Source of the DNA: Promethearchaeota archaeon
GTDB taxonomy: Archaea; Asgardarchaeota; Lokiarchaeia; Sigynarchaeales; SOKP01
Direction: 5' to 3'
DNA: 16,087 nucleotides
NCBI GenBank assembly: GCA_019057735.1
Contig: JAHLWV010000023.1
Span: 1 to 16,087, forward strand
This document shows positions 7,114-14,768 of this stretch, piece after piece. The notes under the pieces are model-generated. The model made no database searches. It had not been told where the DNA came from and worked only from the letters and a program-made list of their open reading frames with translations. How positions within the stretch are numbered: the stretch's first letter is position 1; every line of letters begins with the position of its first letter. The position numbers were made by a program, and so were the translations under genes.

Positions 7114-8460
7114 ATGAGCCCGCACGAAGATGTTTTTTTCTACTTAGATTTAGCTAAGGACATTTTGAAGAAGAAGGAAGTTAGCAAAGCCCTAAAATTC
7201 TATATATCGGAGAAGAACAAGACAAATATTAAAGGACATTATGGTTTACTAATATTCCAAGAAGAAGGAAATCCAATTTTTATAACTGATAAAAAAGACT
7301 CTAGTATTATAGAAAACGCTATTGAAGAAAATTGGAAATCGCGCCCAAAAAAACAATCCTTTTTTGAAAATGGTTTATTTTATATCTTCTCGTATATCGC
7401 AGAGAGTATACAGAAAAAATCAAGGCATAACAGAATAATCATAATTACTGATACACCAAGTGATCTATCTGAAGATTATACAGAAGCTCTATTTGGATTA
7501 GTTTCTAAAATAAAAGTTATACCAACATTTATAGATATCATACGAGTATCAGAGAAAGAAGAACGATTTTTTAAAGATGATGTTAAATTAAACATACTTT
7601 CTAGCGATACGAATGGTGGGATATTTTATCTCTCAGAAAAGAAAGATTTTATGTCGATTATTAAGAAATTAACTAAAACTAAACAAATTGTTAATTTATT
7701 CGTGGATAAATCGGAAAAAATTAAAATACAGAAAGATGATTACTATTTTTATTCTAATTTAGCTAAGAGTTTAAAACCTTCACACACCAACGATGTTGGT
7801 TTGAAGTGTCATCTATGCCAAGAAGAAATTTGCCCTTGTTGTGCCGATATAAACGATACTTTGCAACTTTGTGAAGGATGTGGGGCGGCATTTCATAATT
7901 GTTGCGTGACTAATTACACGATTCAGAATAATATTGGGATTCCTCATATTTTTCGATGTCCTAAATGTGATATTCTATTAAAAATTAGACAAGACGAAAT
8001 TGTAGCACCTTTTGAGGATTCCGTTGAAACAATTGATGAATATTTAGAATCTGAAGAAGAAAGCATGGATCTAACTGACGATATTAATGTTTCTGAACTC
8101 GAACCCATTGAAGTTGACGAATCCACAAGTGGAGAAATGCCCGATAAAGGAATTCAGCAAGTAAGAATTGGAGGGTTTTTTGGAAAGACGTACACTATTA
8201 AAAAGGAAGGTGATAAACTAGTGTATGAAAAAGTTAGCTCTCTTAATAATAACGAAAAGTCTCACCAAGTAGATGTTAATGAGACCGATTCCACAGCACC
8301 ACTTAATCTTAAAAAACCGGAAATTCCAAAATTCTGGAGCCCTTCCAAGAATCGAAAAAGACCGACTTTTATAAATTGTCCTGGATGCGGAACGCAATTA
8401 AAAGAAGGCGACATTAATAAACAATCATGTTCTTATTGTGGATTCAAACTTGATATTTAA
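7114..8460 (+). CDS. vWA-like/RING-like/zinc-ribbon protein, paralog 1
   Basis: A 448-residue protein. Residues 5-190 look like a von Willebrand A fold: strand FFYLDLAKDIL, strand YGLLIF, helix FFENGLFYIFSYI, central strand IIIITDTPSDLS, strand TFIDIIRV and strand GGIFYLS. The metal site (MIDAS) is degenerate; only D-x-A is seen where D-x-S-x-S is usual. Residues 232-285 hold a dense Cys/His cluster: C232/C235, C240/C243, C253/C256, H261/C264 and C282/C285, resembling a RING-like finger (C-x2-C-x4-H-x2-C, then C-x2-C). An acidic linker (295-345) contains V-R-I-G-G-F-F-G (350-357), and the end is a zinc ribbon (C422, C425, C439, C442). A vWA plus RING-like layout recalls TFIIH p44/Ssl1 or vWA-RING ubiquitin ligases. 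Ligase or TFIIH-like activity is inferred, not shown. Confidence 0.65.
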   Translation: MSPHEDVFFYLDLAKDILKKKEVSKALKFYISEKNKTNIKGHYGLLIFQEEGNPIFITDKKDSSIIENAIEENWKSRPKKQSFFENGLFYIFSYIAESIQKKSRHNRIIIITDTPSDLSEDYTEALFGLVSKIKVIPTFIDIIRVSEKEERFFKDDVKLNILSSDTNGGIFYLSEKKDFMSIIKKLTKTKQIVNLFVDKSEKIKIQKDDYYFYSNLAKSLKPSHTNDVGLKCHLCQEEICPCCADINDTLQLCEGCGAAFHNCCVTNYTIQNNIGIPHIFRCPKCDILLKIRQDEIVAPFEDSVETIDEYLESEEESMDLTDDINVSELEPIEVDESTSGEMPDKGIQQVRIGGFFGKTYTIKKEGDKLVYEKVSSLNNNEKSHQVDVNETDSTAPLNLKKPEIPKFWSPSKNRKRPTFINCPGCGTQLKEGDINKQSCSYCGFKLDI

Positions 8461-8499
8461 TTTCAACCTTTAACATTTTTTAGCAAAAGTGAAAATTTC

Positions 8500-8527
8500 T
8501 TATTTTTATTTTAATCAATAAAAATAA
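8500..8527 (+). terminator. AT-only inverted repeat after first vWA gene
   Basis: TTATTTTTA (8500-8508) and TAAAAATAA (8519-8527) form a 9-bp AT stem 40 nt past the stop, embedded in a larger imperfect inverted repeat (about 8491-8538). It may mark a transcript end, but AT composition makes it weak evidence. Confidence 0.25.
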
Positions 8528-8550
8528 ATAAAAATTCTCTTATTATTGAG

Positions 8551-8559
8551 TATATAAAT
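8551..8559 (+). promoter_or_regulatory. Candidate TATA box for second vWA gene
   Basis: TATATAAAT lies 45 nt before the ATG at 8605, leaving room for transcription to start about 25 nt downstream. It suggests that the second paralog has its own promoter. Confidence 0.4.
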
Positions 8560-8604
8560 TTACTTTGATTTTAGATATAATTTATATTTCACTTGGAACG
8601 TAAG

Positions 8605-9981
8605 ATGTTTAAGAAAAAGTCAGTGAATTCTGAAGAATATATTTTTTACATTGATCTCATAACAGATTTTTTAAAGAGAAAGAATCTTGTTAAGAGCATT
8701 AATACTTTCATGAAAGAAAAAGCTAAATTCAATACCCAAACTTCCTATGGTCTCTTACTATTCCAAAAAGATGAGAATCTTGTGACTCTTTATGATGAAA
8801 ATGATTTTGAATCGTATAAAAAGGTATTAGAAGAAAAATGGGAAACTCGAGAAACTGAGAGAAGTCTATTTGAAAATGGGTTATTTGAGATATTAGCTTA
8901 CATTTTCAGAAAAAGTCGAGATGCTCGAAAAAATTATAGAATAATAATAATTTCAGACACACCTAGCACCTTATCTGATGATTATCACAATGCTCTTTAC
9001 GATCTACTACTCAAAGCAAAGAAATTTGATACATTTATTGATGTTATTCGCGTAGGAGATCAAAAGTTCTACGACGACGACGTAAAATTGAAAGTAGTTA
9101 CAAGCGAAACCCATGGAGGAGTTCTTTATTGTAACGAAGGAAAATCTTTCTTAAACATAATCACCTCACTAATGCAAAATCGATCAGAATTTAATGTAGT
9201 TCACCCTGAATCAGATAATCAAATTCTTGACGAAGATAAAATCTTTTACGAAAGATTAGCAGTAGATTTGATTTCGCTTGATCCCGATGATGAAGAAAAG
9301 TGTGACATTTGCGAAAAAGAAGTCTGTCCCATTTGCAGCGCCTATTCCGACGAAGTTCATAAATGCTTTAATTGTGATGCTAAATATCATGCATGTTGCG
9401 CTGCAGATTATTCAATATCAAATAACATAGGTTTTAAACACCTATTTAGATGCACTCAATGCGATACGCTCTTAAAACTCGATGAAGATTACGTAGAGAT
9501 GATTTATGAAGAAGAATACGAGTCGGAAACAGTTGAAGTGGAACAAGATATAGAGATTGAAGCGATCATAAGTAAGGCAGTTGAGGATGATATTCCTGAG
9601 GCTCAGACTATCGATGAAACTACTTATGATGAAGGAGATCAAAAATTAACTATTGGCGAAGGAATATTAAATCCTGAAACTCTTAAAACACCTCCAAGTT
9701 TAAACAATATTCCACGAGAATCTCACTCCACTAAAAAAGTTAAAGTTGGAGGGTATTTTGGGCAGGAGATAACCGTTAAACCTAATGAATTAAACGGAAA
9801 TCTGCTTCCCTCTGCAACTGAAACAATAATAAGGGAATCAGACGGTTCCACTCAAGTTAAAGAAAAAATTTCTATAACTACCCTGAAACCTCCAAGAAGA
9901 AGTACTATTAAATTCTGTAAGATGTGTGGTTTCACTTTAAGAGGTATTTCTACTTGTCCTAAATGTGGATTCAAGAATTAA
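8605..9981 (+). CDS. vWA-like/RING-like/zinc-ribbon protein, paralog 2
   Basis: A 458-residue protein, clearly a tandem paralog of the gene at 7114, with the same order of parts. The vWA-like domain spans about 12-192 (FYIDLITDFLKRK; YGLLLF; LFENGLFEILAYI; IIIISDTPSTLSDDY; TFIDVIRV; GGVLYC). The RING-like cluster uses C233/C236, C241/C244, C254/C257, H262/C265 and C283/C286, so all ten ligands align with the first copy. A longer acidic linker (293-345) is followed by V-K-V-G-G-Y-F-G (379-386) and a terminal C4 ribbon (C438, C441, C451, C454). The ATG at 8605 is chosen because it aligns with the paralog start; an in-frame TTG at 8593 would add four residues. The two copies may form a heterodimer, but that is speculation. 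Function is otherwise unknown. Confidence 0.65.
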   Translation: MFKKKSVNSEEYIFYIDLITDFLKRKNLVKSINTFMKEKAKFNTQTSYGLLLFQKDENLVTLYDENDFESYKKVLEEKWETRETERSLFENGLFEILAYIFRKSRDARKNYRIIIISDTPSTLSDDYHNALYDLLLKAKKFDTFIDVIRVGDQKFYDDDVKLKVVTSETHGGVLYCNEGKSFLNIITSLMQNRSEFNVVHPESDNQILDEDKIFYERLAVDLISLDPDDEEKCDICEKEVCPICSAYSDEVHKCFNCDAKYHACCAADYSISNNIGFKHLFRCTQCDTLLKLDEDYVEMIYEEEYESETVEVEQDIEIEAIISKAVEDDIPEAQTIDETTYDEGDQKLTIGEGILNPETLKTPPSLNNIPRESHSTKKVKVGGYFGQEITVKPNELNGNLLPSATETIIRESDGSTQVKEKISITTLKPPRRSTIKFCKMCGFTLRGISTCPKCGFKN

Positions 9982-10084
9982 GGATATTTAGTCCTAGTAC
10001 GATTATTGACGAATTAAAATACATTTAATACGATTACTAATTTTCTTATTTTATCAGTATAAAAACTGAAAATTTATACTACAT

Positions 10085-10090
10085 GAGGAG
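10085..10090 (+). promoter_or_regulatory. Shine-Dalgarno of aminotransferase gene
   Basis: GAGGAG sits 3 nt before the ATG at 10094 and is one of the clearest ribosome binding sites in the window. Confidence 0.55.
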
Positions 10091-10093
10091 AAA

Positions 10094-11434
10094 ATGTTCG
10101 TCAAAGAAGAATTAGAAACATTCGAAAGAAACCGACCTAAATCAAAAAAACTCTGGGAAAAAGCCATCAAAGTTTTACCAGGGGGTATATCACATAACAT
10201 TCGAACTTTTGGCTTGACTGCTCTTGGTGGGTTTCCCGTTATTATTAAATCAGCTATGGGACCCTATCTTACGGATATTGATGAAAACAAGTATCTCGAT
10301 TTTTGGAACGGTCATTTTGCTATGATTTTGGGTCATAATCATCCTAAAATCCAAGAAGTTTTAAGAGAGCATTTATCGTATGGTTGGCATTTTGGTACAA
10401 ATACTAAAAATCAAATTGAATTAGCGTCTAGATTGATTGACGATAATCCTGGAGTGGAAAAAGTTAGATTCTGCACCAGTGGAACCGAGGCTACTATGTA
10501 TGCTACACGACTAGCTCGAGCATATACTAAAAGAAGACTTGTAGCAAAAGCGGTAATGGGATGGCATGGGGCGAGTGATACACTATGTTATGATGTTGGG
10601 GGTTTAGTGGACGGAAAAGCTCCCTTAGGACAATTAAAAGCAGAAGACGCAGGAATTATTACTTTTGAAATCAATAACGATAAGGCTTTCGATATTATAC
10701 GAAAAAACTCAGCGGATTTAGCAGCTGTAATTTTAGAACCGCTATTAGGCGGCGGAGGGGGTTTTCCCGTTAATATCGATTTTTTAACAAGATTACGTGA
10801 AGAAACTGAAAAATCGGGCATTCTTCTTATTTTCGACGAAGTAATTACGGGATATCGCTTTAAAAACTCTCTCTTTCAGAACGAATTAAATGTAATTCCC
10901 GATTTAACTACTATGGGAAAGATTATTGGTGGAGGGCTGCCAATAGGTGCTATTGGTGGGAAATACGAGATCATTGAACGTTCAAGTCCACAAAATGATA
11001 ATCAGGTTTTAATTGGGGGAGGTACCTTTTCGGGTTATCCTCTTAGTATGATAGCGGGATTAGAAACATTAAATTTGCTGAGAGAATCTCAACAAAACTA
11101 TTCTCGGATAAATGACGAAGGGGATAATTTGAGGAATCTTCTAAACCAATTTTTTAATGAACAAAAATTACCAATGCTCGCAATCGGACATAAATCAATG
11201 ATTATGCTTCATATAATGTCAAAATGGATTGAAAATCCTTCATTTAAGGAAATAATTGAATATAAAGATAAAAATAGAGAAGGCCTACTTCAATTAGCTC
11301 TTTTTAACCGAAAAATTTCAGGTTTACATGGACTAGGGGCATTGTCTATGGTAAATACCCACGAACATATGACACAAATTCTTGAAGTGTTTAAAGAAAT
11401 ATCTCAACTTGTTTCTAATTCTCCCATGAAGTAA
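10094..11434 (+). CDS. Class III PLP aminotransferase, GSA-aminomutase-like
   Basis: A 446-residue cytosolic PLP enzyme of the class III (fold type I) family, closest in pattern to glutamate-1-semialdehyde 2,1-aminomutase (HemL). Visible motifs: LPGGISHNIR near 28-37, DFWNGHFAMILGHNHP (69-84), the phosphate-binding SGTEA (129-133), GWHG (156-159, a GSAM-like variant of YHG), EP (215-216), DEVITGYR (248-255; D248 contacts the PLP nitrogen), and the Schiff-base lysine K276 in TTMGKIIGGGLPIGA. Length matches HemL. However, no heme genes are nearby, and the next gene resembles a diaminopentanoate dehydrogenase, so an amino acid transaminase or mutase in a degradative or biosynthetic step is as likely as heme synthesis. 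The substrate cannot be read from the sequence. Confidence 0.85.
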   Translation: MFVKEELETFERNRPKSKKLWEKAIKVLPGGISHNIRTFGLTALGGFPVIIKSAMGPYLTDIDENKYLDFWNGHFAMILGHNHPKIQEVLREHLSYGWHFGTNTKNQIELASRLIDDNPGVEKVRFCTSGTEATMYATRLARAYTKRRLVAKAVMGWHGASDTLCYDVGGLVDGKAPLGQLKAEDAGIITFEINNDKAFDIIRKNSADLAAVILEPLLGGGGGFPVNIDFLTRLREETEKSGILLIFDEVITGYRFKNSLFQNELNVIPDLTTMGKIIGGGLPIGAIGGKYEIIERSSPQNDNQVLIGGGTFSGYPLSMIAGLETLNLLRESQQNYSRINDEGDNLRNLLNQFFNEQKLPMLAIGHKSMIMLHIMSKWIENPSFKEIIEYKDKNREGLLQLALFNRKISGLHGLGALSMVNTHEHMTQILEVFKEISQLVSNSPMK

Positions 11435-11515
11435 AATCTAAGCGTAATTTTAAAAAAACCTAAATACTAAAAATCTATTTACTACCAATTATTTGCTAAA
11501 CTAAGCTGACTAATT

Positions 11516-12541
11516 ATGTTGACTAAATACAATGTAGTGCAAGTGGGTTTAGGTCCCATGGGAAGCATAGTTGCGAAACTTATTCTTAAACGCGAAAACC
11601 TTTCTTTTAAAGGAGTTGTTGATATTGATCCTAAACTACAAGGTTTAGGTCTTAGTAACATTCTCAATCTTGAAAAAGATACCGAAATCATTGTAGAGTC
11701 TGATTTAGCACCTATTCTGGCAAAAAACGAAATTGATGTTGTTATAATAGCTACTTCTTCTTCATTAGAAAAAGTAGCGCCTCTAATCAGACAAGCGGTA
11801 AATTCTGGAAGTAATGTAATATCAATCTGTGAAGAATTATCCTATCCTTTTGAGAAATACCCAATATTGTCCGAGGAATTGGACGATTTAGCAAAATCTA
11901 ATAATGTAACGGTAGTTGGAACTGGTATTAATCCCGGATATCTTATGGATTTATTACCTATTGTCGTCACAGCTCCTTGTCAAAGCGTTGAATCAATTAA
12001 AGTAACGAGAATGATGAATTCAGCCAAAAGAAGGGTTCCTTTCCAGAAGAAGATCGGGACTGGGTTAACACCAGAAGAATTTCGCCGAAAAATTGACGAT
12101 AAAGTTATTACTGGGCATGTAGGATTAATTGAATCAATACAAATGATTTGCGATGCGTTAGGTTTTGAATATGATGACATAACAGAACATCCACCTGAAG
12201 CAGTAATTACTGAAACAGATTTCACAACTTCTTATGGGGAATTAGTTCCAAAGGGTTATGTTCGTGGATTGAGAAGCAAGGCAGTAGCTGAAAAAGATGG
12301 TAAAGTGATAGTCCTTTTAGATTTCCAAGCGTACGCTGGTGATCACGATGAATACGATAGTATCGAAATAGAAGGAACCCCCAATATTCATCAAAAGATC
12401 ATTGGTGGTGTTCATGGTGATTTAGGTACTTCTGCTATGGCGGTAAATTTAATTCCTATCGTGAAAAAAGCAAATGCAGGGCTTTTAACTATGAAAGATC
12501 TACCGGTTCCTTGTAACACAGAACGTGTATTGAAGAATTAA
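11516..12541 (+). CDS. 2,4-diaminopentanoate dehydrogenase-like oxidoreductase
   Basis: A 341-residue NAD(P)-dependent dehydrogenase. The N-terminal Rossmann fold has the dinucleotide motif GLGPMG (11-16) and an acidic strand end at VVDID (34-38), followed by VVIIATSSS (75-83). The catalytic half contains GTGINPGYLMDLL (135-147), GTGLTPEEF (181-189), GHVGLIES (200-207) and a C-terminal KDLPVP (327-332). From memory these match the Ord family, which converts 2,4-diaminopentanoate to 2-amino-4-oxopentanoate in ornithine fermentation and is distantly related to dihydrodipicolinate reductase. No other ornithine-pathway gene (OraS/OraE, OrtA/OrtB) is in the window, so the true substrate may differ. 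The preceding PLP enzyme ends 81 nt upstream and could supply or use the same amino/keto acid. Confidence 0.75.
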   Translation: MLTKYNVVQVGLGPMGSIVAKLILKRENLSFKGVVDIDPKLQGLGLSNILNLEKDTEIIVESDLAPILAKNEIDVVIIATSSSLEKVAPLIRQAVNSGSNVISICEELSYPFEKYPILSEELDDLAKSNNVTVVGTGINPGYLMDLLPIVVTAPCQSVESIKVTRMMNSAKRRVPFQKKIGTGLTPEEFRRKIDDKVITGHVGLIESIQMICDALGFEYDDITEHPPEAVITETDFTTSYGELVPKGYVRGLRSKAVAEKDGKVIVLLDFQAYAGDHDEYDSIEIEGTPNIHQKIIGGVHGDLGTSAMAVNLIPIVKKANAGLLTMKDLPVPCNTERVLKN

Positions 12542-12603
12542 GTAGATATAGAAAAAATAACATAATTCTTATAATATTATTCAAAAGTAAAAGATGAAAT
12601 ACG

Positions 12604-13320
12604 ATGCCAATAGATAAGGGAAATGAAATTGAAAGAATTAAAGAAGTAGAAAGCATTAATTTAGCTCGAGAAGAGATAAGAGACGAAGTTATCGAGACTA
12701 AAAAAGCGGTTGAGAAAGACAACGAATTGTTAGCTAATCGAGTACATCAAAAGTTTAAAGATAATAACATAAAATCTTTTGATATTGTAGGGGCTATCGG
12801 AGCAGGGAAAACTGCTTTATTAGAAAAGATAATCGAGAAAATATCCTCACAATACCGAATATTAGTGATCTGTGGAGATATTACTACCCGTGTAGATGCT
12901 GATCGCATTGAAAAACATAACGCGGAAACTGTTCAGATTAATACTGGTCGAGAATGTGCCTTAAACGCTTATCATATAAACCAGATTATTAAAAATAAAG
13001 ATTTAAATAATTACGATCTTGTCTTTATTGAAAATGTAGGTAATTTAATATGCCCATCAGATTTCATTTTAGGAACTGACAAGAGACTAATTGTAGTCTC
13101 AACAACTGAAGGTGAATGGGTCGTTGAAAAACATCCATTGCTATTTAAAATGTCAGATATTGCGGTAATTAATAAGATCGATTTAAAAGAACGCCTTGGA
13201 ACTAATGTCGATAAGATGATCTCTGATGCAAAAAAAATCAACCCCAAAATAGAAGTAATTACAACAAGTGCAAAAACTGGGGAGAACATTGAAAAATTAA
13301 TGAATTTAATGAACATATAA
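12604..13320 (+). CDS. HypB-like GTPase with altered metal site
   Basis: A 238-residue SIMIBI-class GTPase. After a charged helical N-terminal extension (1-50), it shows the P-loop GAIGAGKT (63-70), GDI plus D98/D100 near the switch region (91-101), FIENVGNLICP (141-151), the guanine-specificity NKID (190-193) and SAKTGE (222-227). In HypB, which inserts nickel into [NiFe] hydrogenase, the GTPase domain binds metal through a Cys-His pair and a second Cys. Here C118 and C150 are kept, but the His after the first Cys is replaced by Ala119 (ECAL instead of ECHL). No HypA or hydrogenase gene is nearby. It may still be HypB, or a relative serving a different enzyme. The next gene starts 20 nt downstream, suggesting an operon. 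Confidence 0.8.
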   Translation: MPIDKGNEIERIKEVESINLAREEIRDEVIETKKAVEKDNELLANRVHQKFKDNNIKSFDIVGAIGAGKTALLEKIIEKISSQYRILVICGDITTRVDADRIEKHNAETVQINTGRECALNAYHINQIIKNKDLNNYDLVFIENVGNLICPSDFILGTDKRLIVVSTTEGEWVVEKHPLLFKMSDIAVINKIDLKERLGTNVDKMISDAKKINPKIEVITTSAKTGENIEKLMNLMNI

Positions 13321-13340
13321 ATTAATCGTAGTGAGAAATT

Positions 13341-13760
13341 ATGAAAGAAGAATTAATCAAGATTGAAGAACTTATTGGGAATTTTGATAACATTGAAAAA
13401 TCAGATATAAAAGAAGTAATGCAAAAATTCTTTTCAAAATTAGGTAACCGCCTTGAAAAATTCGTAGGAGATTATCCAACTTTTATAGAACCCGTTTATT
13501 TAGAAGACAACGTAAAAATTGGAGACGACGTTCTTTTAGGACCGAATGTATACATAGGAGAAAATTCTGAGATTCAAGATTACGTCGAAATGTCAAACAC
13601 AATCATCTTTGAAAATGTTATTATAGGAGAAAACTTTAAACTGGAGAATTGCGTCGTTGCTAAGGATAGCTCGTTTAAATTTAAAAATCTGAATCTGAAA
13701 AATAGCGTGTTAATCGGAGAAACTAATTCAAAAGACGAGTTACAGAGTAAAGAATTTTAA
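13341..13760 (+). CDS. Stand-alone left-handed beta-helix (hexapeptide) protein
   Basis: A 139-residue protein. Residues 1-45 are predicted helix. Residues about 50-128 are hexapeptide-like repeats typical of a left-handed parallel beta-helix: VYLEDNVKIGDDVLLGPNVY, then IGENSEIQDYVEMSNTIIF, ENVIIGENFKLENCVVAKDS and a final LKNSVLIGETN. This resembles the C-terminal helix of sugar-nucleotide pyrophosphorylases (NTP-transferase family), without the nucleotidyltransferase domain. No gamma-carbonic-anhydrase zinc histidines are present, and no acyltransferase catalytic His is evident. It may be a regulatory or trimerisation partner, or a remnant. It lies 20 nt after the HypB-like gene and 28 nt before the methyltransferase, so it is probably cotranscribed. 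Confidence 0.75.
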   Translation: MKEELIKIEELIGNFDNIEKSDIKEVMQKFFSKLGNRLEKFVGDYPTFIEPVYLEDNVKIGDDVLLGPNVYIGENSEIQDYVEMSNTIIFENVIIGENFKLENCVVAKDSSFKFKNLNLKNSVLIGETNSKDELQSKEF

Positions 13761-13788
13761 ATTAACAAAATAAAATAGATGAGTTTAT

Positions 13789-14610
13789 TTGGAAGATAAC
13801 GAGGAATACTTCAAAACAAATTTAAGAAGATGGAACGAATTAGTTGTGGTTAATGCGAAATCTAAATTCTATAACTTAGATGGATTTAAATCCGGAAAAT
13901 CTTCGCTTTTTCCAATTGAGCTCAAGGAAGTAGGAAATGTAGAAGGTAAAACGTTATTACATTTACAATGTCATTTTGGTATGGACACACTTTCTTTTGC
14001 GCGAATGGGGGCAAATGTCACTGGCGTAGATTTCTCAGATAAGGCTATTGCTCTTGCACGAAAATTAAGCAAAGAATTAGATATCCCTGCTACCTTTATT
14101 CATGCAAATATATACGATATACCAGATATTTTAGAAGATAAGTTTGACATTGTTTTCACTTCTAATGGGGTTATCGGTTGGTTGCCGGATTTGTTTAAAT
14201 GGGCTGAAATAATCGATTTTTGTTTAAAACCCGGTGGCACCTTTTATATTGTAGAAAACCATCCTTTTGGTAATTTAATCAACGAAAAGTACGATGGAGC
14301 ATTTCAAGTTGGCTACGATTATTTTAACGAAGGAAAACCTTATCATTTTGATGAAGATGAGGGAGCATACGCCGATCCTAATATTAAATTACAAAATTTT
14401 GAAACCTACGATTGGTTTCATCCAATGGAAGAAGTTATTAACTCACTATTGAAAGTTGGGTTAGAATTGGAATTCCTTCACGAGTTTCCGTTCAGCTTCT
14501 TTCAAATCCATCCGGATATGAAACAAAGAGAAGATAATTATTGGGAATTCCAGACTTTAAAACATTCGGTCCCGATGATTTTTTCGATAAAATCACATAA
14601 AAAGATGTAG
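13789..14610 (+). CDS. Class I SAM-dependent methyltransferase
   Basis: A 273-residue methyltransferase of the Rossmann type. Motif I is LLHLQCHFGMDTLSFARMG (56-74), which fits the 'HLQCHFG-x-DTLS' subgroup. The SAM-ribose acidic residue is D81 in VTGVDFS, motif II follows at IHANIYDIP (104-112), and the motif IV strand is FDIVFTSNGVIGWL (119-132). LKPGG (146-150) and FYIVENHPF precede a C-terminal region (165-265) rich in Asp, Phe and Tyr that probably forms the substrate lid. The target is unknown. The start is TTG, because an in-frame TGA occurs at 13780-13782 and no ATG precedes motif I. The ATG at 13779 is in another frame and stops after six codons. It is likely the last gene of the hypB-like transcript. 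Confidence 0.8.
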   Translation: MEDNEEYFKTNLRRWNELVVVNAKSKFYNLDGFKSGKSSLFPIELKEVGNVEGKTLLHLQCHFGMDTLSFARMGANVTGVDFSDKAIALARKLSKELDIPATFIHANIYDIPDILEDKFDIVFTSNGVIGWLPDLFKWAEIIDFCLKPGGTFYIVENHPFGNLINEKYDGAFQVGYDYFNEGKPYHFDEDEGAYADPNIKLQNFETYDWFHPMEEVINSLLKVGLELEFLHEFPFSFFQIHPDMKQREDNYWEFQTLKHSVPMIFSIKSHKKM

Positions 14611-14692
14611 TAATTCATTTTATTTTACTTTATATCTAAATTCCTTTTCCAAAAGTAATAAATCTCTTATATTACACTTGAATGGGAAACTG

Positions 14693-14740
14693 ATGGGAAG
14701 CAAATCACAAGAATCTTTTTCAAGATCGATATCTTATTAG
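14693..14740 (+). other. Possible 15-codon leader ORF ending in Tyr
   Basis: An ATG at 14693 opens MGSKSQESFSRSISY and stops with TAG, 31 nt before the tyrosine phenol-lyase start. The last sense codon is TAT (Tyr). It lies within the 161-nt gap and overlaps an AGATC/GATCT inverted repeat at 14723-14744. It could be chance, because such ORFs are common in AT-rich DNA. Confidence 0.2.
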
Positions 14741-14744
14741 ATCT
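14723..14744 (+). repeat. Inverted repeat upstream of tyrosine phenol-lyase
   Basis: AGATC (14723-14727) and GATCT (14740-14744) flank a 12-nt spacer that contains GATATC. It ends 27 nt before the lyase ATG and could be an operator or an RNA hairpin. Weaker complementarity extends outward through the CTTTTT and AAGAAAG flanks. Confidence 0.35.
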
Positions 14745-14768
14745 AAGAAAGAAAGTATAAGTGAATAA

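Noticed and set aside
10094..11434. Naming the PLP enzyme hemL outright
   Set aside because: The motifs fit glutamate-1-semialdehyde aminomutase, but the neighbours belong to amino acid metabolism and the substrate cannot be settled from sequence alone.
13779..13799. ATG at 13779 as the methyltransferase start
   Set aside because: That frame stops after six codons; the methyltransferase frame opens at the TTG at 13789.
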